A stretch of DNA of 64,000 nt from Saccharicrinis aurantiacus (GTDB lineage Bacteria; Bacteroidota; Bacteroidia; Bacteroidales; Marinilabiliaceae), in the NCBI RefSeq assembly GCF_001660705.2, contig NZ_LYBV02000027.1, forward strand, positions 224,467-288,466. The letters run 5' to 3'. Below the pieces are notes generated by a model. That model was not told where the DNA came from. It did not search any database and worked only from the letters and a program-made list of their open reading frames with translations. Shown piece after piece: positions 34,147 through 43,252 of this stretch. The translations under genes and the position numbers were made by a program. Within the stretch, counting starts at the first letter, position 1. The number at the start of each line of letters is the position of its first letter.

Positions 34147-37100
34147 TGAAAGGACTTATTACCATAGAAAATGGTGTATTATACATAGATCTAGCCCAAA
34201 AAGCGAGCGATCAATTGCAACAACGTTTGCGCGAGATGGGATTCAGGTCAAGAAATCATAAAACGTTCTTCCTTACCAAACCATTAAACGAAAGTAAGTG
34301 GGATTACCTTAATGGTATAATCCAATATGAGGGATTAGGGATGCCATACATACCCGCTGCAGAACAGGGCTTTATTTTAAATACCGTAGTTCCCGATTCT
34401 ATGGGATATGAAATGCACATAGCCATTCGTAAGGTAAAAGCGGCCATTGGCAAACCATTGATTGATTACGTAAAAGAAAAGCTAAAATATAGCGACGAAG
34501 AGCTTTTGAAGTCACTTGCAGCCGAACAGGTTGATAGTGTAGCATTGGCTATCTACAATATTGAAGAAAAGAACCAGGGAATAATAATTGGTGACCAAAC
34601 AGGTATTGGTAAAGGTAGACAAGCTGCAGCTATGATTCGTTATGGTATTATGCAGGGGATGAAACCTATCTTTCTATCCGAAAAGCCTAATTTATTTAGT
34701 GACCTGTATCGTGATTTGGTAGATATTCAATCAGACCAGTTTGACCCATTTATAGTAAACGCTAGGGATGCCAAAACCCATATCAAAGATAAGGATGGTA
34801 ATATAGTGCATCAAGCATTACCAAAAGTACAGCACGATAAGGTGCTTGAATCGGGCAAATTAGGCAGTGATTATGATTTTGTATGTGCAACATACTCACA
34901 ATTCAATCAACCCGAAAAAAAGCCTTTAAAACCGACCTTTCTACAGAAAGTGGCTAAAGGTAGCTTGATTGTAATGGATGAAGCGCATAATTCATCAGGC
35001 AGTAGTAATACTGGCTTGTTTATGCAAGAAGTATTAAGACTTACCAAAGGTGTTGTTTTTCTTTCTGCTACTTATGCAAAAAGACCTGATAATATGCCGA
35101 TATACGCTCAAAAAACTGCCATGAGCGAAGCTAATATGACAAGTGATGATTTAGTAGAAGCTATTACCAACGGTGGAGTAGCATTACAAGAGGTTCTTTC
35201 TTCTCAATTGGTACTTGAGGGGCAATTAATCAGGCGTGAAAGAAGCTTCGAGGGTGTTGAAGTGAATTACTTCAATATGGATTCTCATACAAAAGAGCAT
35301 ACTAGAATTGCCGATGATGTAACAAGCATCATCCGTGATATTATTGCTTTTCAAGAAGTGCATATCGACCCTGTTGTAGATGAATTAGACGACATTGCAG
35401 CTGCAGAGGGTAAAGAGATTACTGAACGCATGGGAACTAAGAAAGCAGGTGTAGATAATATGCCGTATTTCTCAAAGGTTTTCAACGTTATTAATCAGCT
35501 CCTATTCTCTATTAAAGCAGAAGCCGTAGCAGATCATACCATTGAGTTGTTAAAGCAAGGATTTAAACCAGTGGTGGCCTTTGCATCTACCATGGGTGCA
35601 TTTGTTGAAGATTTAGGAGAAATAGATGATATTGTGAAGTCCGATTTTTCAGGAGTACTGGAAAAAGCGTTGGATAGTGTTATGCAAATATCGGAACGTT
35701 TACCCGATGGTAAAACACAGAAAAAAAGCATTGAACTGGCAAGTTTACCACAACCATCGCAAAATGAGTACTACCGCATACTTGATAAAATAGATAGTAT
35801 GAGCGTAGGCATTAGTGTAAGTCCTATTGACCTTATTGTTCAGAAAATTGAGGATGCAGGGTTTAAGGTAGGAGAGGTAACAGGCCGTAAAGTAGCATTG
35901 AAGTTTGGGGATTATAAAGTAACGCCTAAAGCTGACAAAAAATTAAAGCTTTCGGATATTCCTAAAAAGGTTAAACTGATTATGCCTGACTTCCAACAAA
36001 AGGCCATAGTAGGTAGTGAGGAACATTGGGATATACTAAAAGATTTTGAGGAAACCATTAAGCAAATGCCGAAAATAGGGCAAAGTACCAAAGCCTATAA
36101 TGATGCCAAAAAGAAAACAGCCACGGTATTGCAATTGAATGACTTTGTATTTCCAAAGCTTCGCTATTTCTATGGTGAAAGCGAATGGTTTATAACAGAA
36201 TGGGATGGTAAAGATACATTCTATGGCTACACTATTTTAAATGGTGATATGCAAATGGCAGAGTTTGGTTATATCTCACGTGAGGAAATTAAAACCTTAT
36301 ACAGAGGGCCACTAAAAGGGGGTATAGAACTTGACTTCTTTTTTGATGGTTCAAAACCATTAAGCTATTACCTGAACAGAAGATTAAACGGTCTTTCAAT
36401 CAATACCAATGTGGCGCAGATAATGCGCAGAAAAAAGGAAAGCACTAACGACTTATTCCGTGAGTTTAATAACAACGAACTGGATTGTTTATTGATTAAT
36501 CAAAGTGGTTCTACTGGCGCATCAGCTCATGCCATTGTTACCGATAAGGTAAAGGAAAGCGAAGTACGCAAACGTGTAATGGTTATTTTGCAAGCAGAGC
36601 TGAATATCAATACCGAAATACAAAAGCGTGGCCGTATTAATCGTACAGGCCAAATCATTAAACCAAGGTACGATTACTTAATATCATCCATACCTGCCGA
36701 AAAGCGTTTAATGATGATGTTAAAGAAGAAACTAAAGTCTTTAGATGCCAATACCACATCGAACCAAAAGAGTAGCGAAGAACAGCTTAAAAGTGATGAT
36801 TTCCTTAATAAATATGGTTCAAAGGTTGTAACTGAATACCTGATCGAAAACCCGAAGCTAAACAAGGCATTGGGCGACCCTTTAAACCTTGGTGGTGACA
36901 AAGAAAAGACAAGCAGGGATGAAGAAAAACCACAAGACCATGCAGCACACAAAGTATCAGGGCGTGTGGCCATACTTCCAGTAAAAGAACAGGAACAATT
37001 TTACAAAGATATTATTGAGCGATACAACGAATACGTTGATTATTTGAAGCAAACCGATGAATACGACCTAGAGGTAGAAACGGTAAACTTACAGGCTGAA

Positions 37101-38510
37101 ACACTTGATAAAAAGATTGTGAAAGCAGGTAAAGGAGGTACTTCAGCATTCAGTCAAGATACATTCTTGGAGCGATGCGAATGTAATGTGCTTAAAAAAC
37201 CATTCAAACAGGCTGAGCTTGGTGTTGAATTAGCTAAACTAAGCGATGGTAGAACCAGTGAGGATATTAAAACTGAATTGATATTTGCTCTTGAAGACTT
37301 TGTTGCTGAACAAAAAACATCAGAGATAAATAACATTGAGGATAAGTACAATAATCTGATTAATAATGTATCGGAAGAACCTAAATTTAAGAAGTTAGCT
37401 AAATCAGAGCAATCAAATTATTTTCAGGTAAGAGGGAAAGAATTAGAAGATGCTCGTATTAAAGAACGTGAAGTAAAACTTCGTGCTTTAGATAATAAAA
37501 AGAACTTTATACAAAACATTATATCATTCTTTACATTAGGTCGTGGATTACAAGTTCCCTCACCTTTCTTTGATGGAGAAAGCACAAAAGCCATTTGTTT
37601 AGGAGTGGCCGTTGATATGAAAAAGAAGAACCCTTTTGCACCATCCGCAGTAAAGGTTCGTATTGCCATAGCCGATTCACGTAAACAGTTTATTTTAGCT
37701 TGCTCAGGAGATACAGGTAAAGAACTGGAACGCATACAGGCACGTTCTTACCGTTTGGATAACAATACAGCTAACAACATCTTAAATAATTGGGATGATT
37801 ACACCAAAGCTTTTCAGGCATCAAGGCGTATTCGTTACATATTAACTGGTAACCTACTGCAAGCCGCAGGTGATAATGGGAAACTGGTATCTTATACAAC
37901 TATCAATGGTGATGTAAAGAAAGGTGTGTTACTTCCTGAAAACTGGTCACCAAACAATAACAAAGGCAAAACCAATGAGGATGCGTATGTAATAGTTGCT
38001 GCCAAAGATGCTGCACATTACATAAAATCTATGAGTAATGGTAGTAGTATTTCAAGTGAGAATAACATTGGTATTTTCCGCAATCCGCAGGGCTTCAAAT
38101 TCATTATACCCAAAGGTAGAGGTACACAGGCCATCTATAAGGATGCTGAAATAATTAAATTGGTAGAGGGTTCTCACGGTTTTGAAATGGTTTCAGGCTC
38201 AATGACTGGAATGGTTAGCGAAGAAAAGATAGCCAAGTTATTAGGCTTAATGAGTAACCGACACGGTGTATCATTTAAAGTGGGTAGACAGATATTTGAA
38301 AGCCAAATACAGCCACATCGCAGAGGGTACAGTGATAACGACCAATTAACCATTGATGCTAAAGAAACACTAGCAAAAGACAAGAAAACCTTTGATTCTA
38401 AGATTGAGAAACAAAGCTCAAAGAAGAAACCAAGTAACAAAGCTCGAAAGTTGAAATTGTTAAAGCTTCGTGCAAAAGCAATCATCATTAAACAAAAACA
38501 AGCAGCTTAA
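34146..38510 (+). CDS. Giant strawberry-notch-type SF2 helicase with inserted DUF2958-like domain
   Basis: 1454 residues. SF2 motifs: Walker A GDQTGIGKGR (149-158), DEAH box VMDEAH (276-281), LSATYAK (306-312), and motif VI QKRGRINRTGQ (826-836). The region 660-735, with EWDGKDTFYGYTILNGD and FGYISREEI, looks like a DUF2958 domain placed inside the second helicase half. A C-terminal domain of about 500 residues (from 950) ends KLRAKAIIIKQKQAA. It lies one base after the methyltransferase. Likely roles are remodelling or protecting viral DNA, perhaps delivered with the particle as P1 DarB is. Confidence 0.85.
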   Translation: MKGLITIENGVLYIDLAQKASDQLQQRLREMGFRSRNHKTFFLTKPLNESKWDYLNGIIQYEGLGMPYIPAAEQGFILNTVVPDSMGYEMHIAIRKVKAAIGKPLIDYVKEKLKYSDEELLKSLAAEQVDSVALAIYNIEEKNQGIIIGDQTGIGKGRQAAAMIRYGIMQGMKPIFLSEKPNLFSDLYRDLVDIQSDQFDPFIVNARDAKTHIKDKDGNIVHQALPKVQHDKVLESGKLGSDYDFVCATYSQFNQPEKKPLKPTFLQKVAKGSLIVMDEAHNSSGSSNTGLFMQEVLRLTKGVVFLSATYAKRPDNMPIYAQKTAMSEANMTSDDLVEAITNGGVALQEVLSSQLVLEGQLIRRERSFEGVEVNYFNMDSHTKEHTRIADDVTSIIRDIIAFQEVHIDPVVDELDDIAAAEGKEITERMGTKKAGVDNMPYFSKVFNVINQLLFSIKAEAVADHTIELLKQGFKPVVAFASTMGAFVEDLGEIDDIVKSDFSGVLEKALDSVMQISERLPDGKTQKKSIELASLPQPSQNEYYRILDKIDSMSVGISVSPIDLIVQKIEDAGFKVGEVTGRKVALKFGDYKVTPKADKKLKLSDIPKKVKLIMPDFQQKAIVGSEEHWDILKDFEETIKQMPKIGQSTKAYNDAKKKTATVLQLNDFVFPKLRYFYGESEWFITEWDGKDTFYGYTILNGDMQMAEFGYISREEIKTLYRGPLKGGIELDFFFDGSKPLSYYLNRRLNGLSINTNVAQIMRRKKESTNDLFREFNNNELDCLLINQSGSTGASAHAIVTDKVKESEVRKRVMVILQAELNINTEIQKRGRINRTGQIIKPRYDYLISSIPAEKRLMMMLKKKLKSLDANTTSNQKSSEEQLKSDDFLNKYGSKVVTEYLIENPKLNKALGDPLNLGGDKEKTSRDEEKPQDHAAHKVSGRVAILPVKEQEQFYKDIIERYNEYVDYLKQTDEYDLEVETVNLQAETLDKKIVKAGKGGTSAFSQDTFLERCECNVLKKPFKQAELGVELAKLSDGRTSEDIKTELIFALEDFVAEQKTSEINNIEDKYNNLINNVSEEPKFKKLAKSEQSNYFQVRGKELEDARIKEREVKLRALDNKKNFIQNIISFFTLGRGLQVPSPFFDGESTKAICLGVAVDMKKKNPFAPSAVKVRIAIADSRKQFILACSGDTGKELERIQARSYRLDNNTANNILNNWDDYTKAFQASRRIRYILTGNLLQAAGDNGKLVSYTTINGDVKKGVLLPENWSPNNNKGKTNEDAYVIVAAKDAAHYIKSMSNGSSISSENNIGIFRNPQGFKFIIPKGRGTQAIYKDAEIIKLVEGSHGFEMVSGSMTGMVSEEKIAKLLGLMSNRHGVSFKVGRQIFESQIQPHRRGYSDNDQLTIDAKETLAKDKKTFDSKIEKQSSKKKPSNKARKLKLLKLRAKAIIIKQKQAA

Positions 38511-38521
38511 AATATATTCCT

Positions 38522-40348
38522 ATGTTAACAATCAATAACTACAAAGAGAAAACAGCAAAAGTAAACTTTGCCAAACAGCCCGACTACATTAAAGATGCTC
38601 ACAAAGACTTTGCCGATTACGCAGAGTTCTACGATGAAGATAAGGACATACAAGAAATGTTAGATAATCATATGAAGTTGGTTAATGATATTATAAAAAG
38701 AGAGTATGCTAATCAACAAAAACAACTTAAGTGTTCCAAAAGTGTTCCAAATCGTTCCAAAACGTCCCAAACCGTTCCAAAGCATTCTAAAACTTTAAAA
38801 ACAACTGTTGCAAAAAAGGCTACTCCAACAAAAAAAATCAAAAAATGTAACAAGGAAGAAATTCCTAAATGCAAGGTTGAGCCAATTAAAACAGAGCATT
38901 ATACCGAAGATGTACGTTTGATCCGCAGATTTGCAGGTTGCATAGGTAAAGAACGTCAACGTAGAACTATTCTTACTATTTATCGTGATTTTGAACGTAG
39001 AATAACAGAGCGAAAAGTAAGCCGTATAAGTAAACATGCTGGCTTAGTTGTTCAGTGTTCCAAGAAAATGGCGGCCTTACTGGATGCAATGACAAAGCAG
39101 AAGTTAACACATGCGACTATGGAGCTAGACGATAAGTTTAGTAAAGAAGTAACCGCAGCATCAAAAGAGCTTGCTATTCGTACATCGGTTAATTTGCTTA
39201 AACGCTTTGTTGGTATTGAGGGTGAAATAAAACCCGATAGAGATAAAGTAAAACGAATTGCAGATGCATTTACTAATGCAAACTTAAAAGGCAAATTAGA
39301 AAAAGGAGACTTCTATGAGAAAGAAATATATGCAGCTCATTTTGCAATGAAAAACTACCTAGAGGGTAAAACAGATATAGTGGCTATTGAACCAACGGCT
39401 TTAAGCGGTCTTGATAACGTGTTCTGTGTGGGAAAGCCTAAAGCCACTGCCAAAAAGAAGCCAAAGAAGAGCCTTGGTAGTGGTGAGCCTAGTAAAAAGA
39501 AATCAGTAAAGAAGAAAGCTAAAAGAACACAGTTAAATGGAGTTGAAGATAAATCAACTCCAGAAAAACTCAAGGAACAGGTTATGGAGCCAAAAGGATT
39601 CGAACCCTCGGTACAAGAAGAACCAATTGTTGTTAGTCGATTTTCAGTGGAGCTAAAACCTGAAGTTCCTGCTAGAGTAGATGGTGTTGAAGATAATGAA
39701 GAAGTAAAATCGGAGCTATTCACACCTATTACTGCAGAAGTAGCAGACAATGGCCAAAGTAAAATTGAACTACCAACCGATTTAGGTAAGTTTTTAGGGT
39801 ATGTTGAGCGATATGAGTACTCAATATTGCTGCGAGGTGAAAAAGGGGCAGGGAAGAGCCGTATGACCTATCAAATGATGAATGTATTTGCTAAAGCAGG
39901 TTTCACAGTTGGTTGTTTTTCACTTGAGATTGGCAAGCAATCTAATATTGTAAAAGATATGCGTGACACTTACATATCTCCAACAATAGCTGATAAAGTA
40001 CAAATAGCTGATGCAGCTCCAAATGGCCTTGATGATATTAGGGCAGCAGCAAAAATATTTGATGTAGTTTGTATTGATTCCTGGGGAAAGATACCTAACA
40101 TTAAATCAACCGATTTTGATGACTTAAGAAAGGAGTTCCCAAAGACCATGTTTATCATCATTTTTCAGTCTACAACAAATGGTACTGCAAGGGGTGGTTC
40201 AGGTCCTGAATATGATGCAGGAATTGTTATCCAGGTACAAGCAGGGGGTAAAGCTATTTGTGAGAAGAATAGATATAGTGGTGAAGATTTGACTTATTTG
40301 GTGTTTGAAAGAAAATTATTAGACACAAATACTCAAAAAGTCAGTTAG
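38522..40348 (+). CDS. RecA-like ATPase with long lysine-rich middle
   Basis: 608 residues. The N-terminal 290 are helical, with an SPK-like basic stretch at 70-115. Residues 305-415 are a low-complexity Lys/Glu linker. The C-terminal part is a RecA/RadA-type ATPase with Walker A RGEKGAGKS (438-446), VCIDSWG as Walker B and a MFIIIFQSTTNG strand. DnaB, RadA or packaging ATPases of unusual type are all possible; it lacks FtsK/HerA marks. The linker contains MEPKGFEPS, the translation of a tRNA 3'-end sequence. It closes the plus-strand genes of the element. Confidence 0.65.
   Translation: MLTINNYKEKTAKVNFAKQPDYIKDAHKDFADYAEFYDEDKDIQEMLDNHMKLVNDIIKREYANQQKQLKCSKSVPNRSKTSQTVPKHSKTLKTTVAKKATPTKKIKKCNKEEIPKCKVEPIKTEHYTEDVRLIRRFAGCIGKERQRRTILTIYRDFERRITERKVSRISKHAGLVVQCSKKMAALLDAMTKQKLTHATMELDDKFSKEVTAASKELAIRTSVNLLKRFVGIEGEIKPDRDKVKRIADAFTNANLKGKLEKGDFYEKEIYAAHFAMKNYLEGKTDIVAIEPTALSGLDNVFCVGKPKATAKKKPKKSLGSGEPSKKKSVKKKAKRTQLNGVEDKSTPEKLKEQVMEPKGFEPSVQEEPIVVSRFSVELKPEVPARVDGVEDNEEVKSELFTPITAEVADNGQSKIELPTDLGKFLGYVERYEYSILLRGEKGAGKSRMTYQMMNVFAKAGFTVGCFSLEIGKQSNIVKDMRDTYISPTIADKVQIADAAPNGLDDIRAAAKIFDVVCIDSWGKIPNIKSTDFDDLRKEFPKTMFIIIFQSTTNGTARGGSGPEYDAGIVIQVQAGGKAICEKNRYSGEDLTYLVFERKLLDTNTQKVS
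38731..38790 (+). repeat. 10-bp direct repeats (cgttccaaa) inside the ATPase gene
   Basis: gttccaa or a one-base variant begins at 38733, 38744, 38754, 38764, 38774 and 38784. Ten is not a multiple of three, so the repeat is a DNA-level feature and not a protein repeat. Confidence 0.6.
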
Positions 40349-40363
40349 TTTAACTGCCTTAAA

Positions 40364-41098
40364 TCAAAGATCCCATTTTTTTAAATAGAATTGGGATTCA
40401 ACTTTATTTTCTATTGTATTTGGTAAATCAGGATAAAAATCAATACCAGTTAGTGTTTCTATAGTATTTACAGGAACAGCATATTCCTTAAATTCTCCTG
40501 TTGCTCCGATATGGGGTAGAAGAAAACCAATTGAGTAGGCTTTCTCTCCTTCAAATCGTAAAAGCACCTTATAAAAATATCCTGGAATTGTAACGTTATT
40601 TTTACCAATCTTACCTAAGTTATTAATAAATACTGGACCTGTGGCAATGTATATCTGTTCATGTAAAATTGCTTGTTCTCTAACCCAAGATTCCAAATGT
40701 TCCCAAATACCTCTATTAAATGATGGTAATTGGGGGCTCATATTTGATAGTAAGAATGATTCTCTATTTGCTTTTTCGGAGGTGTTATTATCGCCTGCAG
40801 GAGAGAGGTGTCCCCTATCAAATCCGCTAGAGGTGTAATCTGCTAGAGTAGCACTACCTAGAATAACATTATGATCTTCTTTAAAGCAATCACACCTATT
40901 TAATTTTGATAGAGCTTCAATTCTAGTAAGGTCATAGGCAACCCAATCGGGTTGTTCATGAATATCATTGTACGATATTATGAATTGAGAATAGTTAATA
41001 ATCTGATGGTTTCCTTTTGATCTAGGAATGCAATTAAAGTTCTGAGCATACAATTGTACTGAAATAATACCTAGCACTATGAAGAAAAAATATTTCAT
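40364..41098 (-). CDS. Secreted DNA/RNA non-specific endonuclease
   Basis: 244 residues. Signal peptide at 1-19 (FFFIVLGIISVQLYAQ). The beta-beta-alpha-metal nuclease signature DRGHLSPAGD carries the catalytic His; SNMSPQ and an Asn in NRGIWEHLE complete the fold. The product would be exported and cut nucleic acid in the periplasm or outside. As the first cargo gene, convergent with the viral genes, it might serve nutrient release or destroy incoming phage DNA in the periplasm. Confidence 0.85.
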   Translation of the reverse strand: MKYFFFIVLGIISVQLYAQNFNCIPRSKGNHQIINYSQFIISYNDIHEQPDWVAYDLTRIEALSKLNRCDCFKEDHNVILGSATLADYTSSGFDRGHLSPAGDNNTSEKANRESFLLSNMSPQLPSFNRGIWEHLESWVREQAILHEQIYIATGPVFINNLGKIGKNNVTIPGYFYKVLLRFEGEKAYSIGFLLPHIGATGEFKEYAVPVNTIETLTGIDFYPDLPNTIENKVESQFYLKKWDL

Positions 41099-41177
41099 AT
41101 TAATAACAACTTAACAGGGACAAAATAAGTTCATCTATTTTGTAAATTAGCCATTTTTCAATAAAGAATTAGGTGGC

Positions 41178-41204
41178 CACCAGTGAAATTTTAGGTCACT
41201 GGTG
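41178..41204 (-). terminator. Hairpin between two cargo genes
   Basis: Perfect 9-bp stem caccagtga/tcactggtg, loop aattttagg. It lies in the 275-base gap downstream of the ASCH gene and is a plausible terminator of the defence-type operon, though the T run is short. Confidence 0.45.
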
Positions 41205-41373
41205 ATTATTTAAATGTACCTTGGTTTTATTCATTATCAACTCACATTAAGCTAAAATATATAGGTTTTAAACAATGCTCATGAAATAAATAGTTTTTAT
41301 GATTGGTAAAAGGATGGTGTAAAACATACAAATCCTTTCAGAGTTTTCGGTTGTTTCAAATGTCCAAGGTTAT

Positions 41374-41757
41374 TTAAATTACACAATCCTTCAAATACAT
41401 AAATGACTGTGGAGGCTTGGCGTTAAAATCTTCTTTAATACAAAGTGCTTCCTTATACATTTTAGTCTTTTTGATTTTTATTGCATAACCATTTTCTTTA
41501 TTCGAAAAATAATCAAAAAAGAATCCCCTACTTATACCTGAAAAGTCTTTAGTCTTTTGCCACAATGAATCTAAACCTTCATTTAATATAGAGTCTATTT
41601 CAAATTCTCCAATTACTTTCTGAACTGGGGAGGATGCATATACTACAATCGTTTTTACATTTGTGTTTTTAAATAAAGTACGTCTAAATTCATATTTTTT
41701 TGAGCCATCAAATATTTTATATGCGTATTCAGGTTTAATCGACAATAATACTTTCAT
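41374..41757 (-). CDS. ASCH-domain protein
   Basis: 127 residues that make up a single ASCH (PUA-like) domain: MKVLLSIKPEYAYKIFDGSK, then KYEFRR (the conserved K-x-E-x-R core), and VYASSPVQKVIGEFEID. ASCH domains bind RNA or modified nucleotides; some are nucleases. Its start overlaps the end of the PIN-GNAT-EVE gene by 23 bases, so the two are translated together and are likely to work on one RNA substrate. Confidence 0.8.
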   Translation of the reverse strand: MKVLLSIKPEYAYKIFDGSKKYEFRRTLFKNTNVKTIVVYASSPVQKVIGEFEIDSILNEGLDSLWQKTKDFSGISRGFFFDYFSNKENGYAIKIKKTKMYKEALCIKEDFNAKPPQSFMYLKDCVI

Positions 41758-43252
41758 TAGTTTGTGTTTCCTTTAATAAAATTAAAAACTGTTCTCTTGT
41801 TATCCTTCTTAATCCCCTCAATTCATTTTCTTCTCCAGAAATAATCTTTAAATTTAATAGGCTCTTCCTATTTAATCGCGCACCGACTGCGAAAGAATAT
41901 ACATATAGGAACTTTATTATAAAGGGCCTGTAATTGCTATAATTCCAAAACTCTTTAAGATAATTGTCGGTAAATATACTACGTTTTCTGCATTTTAAAA
42001 TAAAATCATTTTCATCCTTTATATTGTCGATCTTTTCTTCAACGATTCCAATTGTCGTTATTACGCTAGTATAATATGCGGACTTGCCAGGTGTTTTTGT
42101 TCGATAAAAAACAATAATATCTCCTTTCTTAATATCCCTTTCAATAGACCTACATATATATGACTTGCTTATCGCATTTCGATGTGGTTCATTTTCAATA
42201 AAGTCCTTAGGGGATTCATCATTTAAATAAGAATCTGGCAAGAGTTCTGTATGATATTTTGGATAAATAGGGACTAAAAATACATTTGTATTAGTCGAGA
42301 TGTAAGGGTATGATATCTTAGGATTATTAGAGTTATATTCAGGAATGAAATCCTTTGTCAGAACCACTTCCCCACCTTTTTTTCCATGTCTTTTGAAGCC
42401 CCAATCTTCAAGCAAATTAATAAGCCTAATCTGTTCTTCTGTCTTTTCAAATATTGTTACATAAATCTCATCTACCTTATATTGAATTGCGTTATCCAAA
42501 ATTATTTTTAAAAATCGTTCACCAAGGCGAACTCCATTACTTACGACTTTAAATGTCCCAATTTTCAATCTCTTTTTGGGTAGGAATTTTGGTTCAATAT
42601 CACTGTAATTTTCATCCCTATTTTCTACTTTTAGATAAAGAAAAGATAAGACCTTCCCCATATTTCGTGTTACATATGCTGTCTCATCTGCTTTTTTATT
42701 AAACCATTTATCAAAGCCTGGATAATCTTCTCGAAATGAATCAAAAAATAAGTCGTTAATATCAATTTCTCCAAAAAGGTTCTTTGTTACACTTAATACT
42801 TTGTAATTAACTAATTCAGGGTTTTCTGAAACAACTTTTTCTAAAAAAGAGTCAATGGTAAATACTTTATCTGCTATATCTAAGAATGCAGCTTTTTTAT
42901 GTATTTTCTTATCTTCAGTTACTAATATGTCAACTCTGTCGTTATAGACTTCATTTAATAAACTAGTATCATTTTTATCATTACTACCATTGTCTATTTT
43001 ATTAGAAACATTTATAACTTCATCAGCAAGTGGGGCAATCGTTTTTAATAAGTAATAACTTTCCAGTTTCACTTTCAGACTATCGACCGTCTGCTTATTT
43101 TTATTTTTGCAGATCTCTTCAATAGTTATTGGATGAATACATTTAGTATATCGTCCTTTATCTAACCACTTAAATAATATGCCAATATCTTGATTTATAA
43201 CACGTGGTGTCTCTCTATGGATAATAATATTTGTATCTAATAATGCTTTCAT
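41735..43252 (-). CDS. PIN-GNAT-EVE/ASCH fusion protein
   Basis: 505 residues in three parts. PIN nuclease at 1-145: LLDTNIIIH with the first Asp, TIEEI, NDRVDILVTEDKKIH with the last acidic residues. GNAT acetyltransferase at about 165-300: LRIGTFKV-like strand, SNGVRLGERFLKI as the acetyl-CoA loop, then YVTIFEKTEEQIRLINLLED and WGFKRHG. EVE/ASCH-type PUA domain at 365-470: GDIIVFYRT and TTIGIVEEKID. PIN toxins cut tRNA or rRNA and GNAT toxins acetylate aminoacyl-tRNA, so a translation-blocking defence or toxin role is inferred. Four-base overlap with the upstream membrane-protein gene. Confidence 0.75.
   Translation of the reverse strand: MKALLDTNIIIHRETPRVINQDIGILFKWLDKGRYTKCIHPITIEEICKNKNKQTVDSLKVKLESYYLLKTIAPLADEVINVSNKIDNGSNDKNDTSLLNEVYNDRVDILVTEDKKIHKKAAFLDIADKVFTIDSFLEKVVSENPELVNYKVLSVTKNLFGEIDINDLFFDSFREDYPGFDKWFNKKADETAYVTRNMGKVLSFLYLKVENRDENYSDIEPKFLPKKRLKIGTFKVVSNGVRLGERFLKIILDNAIQYKVDEIYVTIFEKTEEQIRLINLLEDWGFKRHGKKGGEVVLTKDFIPEYNSNNPKISYPYISTNTNVFLVPIYPKYHTELLPDSYLNDESPKDFIENEPHRNAISKSYICRSIERDIKKGDIIVFYRTKTPGKSAYYTSVITTIGIVEEKIDNIKDENDFILKCRKRSIFTDNYLKEFWNYSNYRPFIIKFLYVYSFAVGARLNRKSLLNLKIISGEENELRGLRRITREQFLILLKETQTNESIIVD

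Noticed and set aside
38522..40348. Reading the RecA-like ATPase as an FtsK/HerA (A32-like) packaging ATPase
   Set aside because: Walker A and B agree only with the broad RecA class; no HerA/FtsK-specific arginine finger or Walker A context is seen, so I left the role open.
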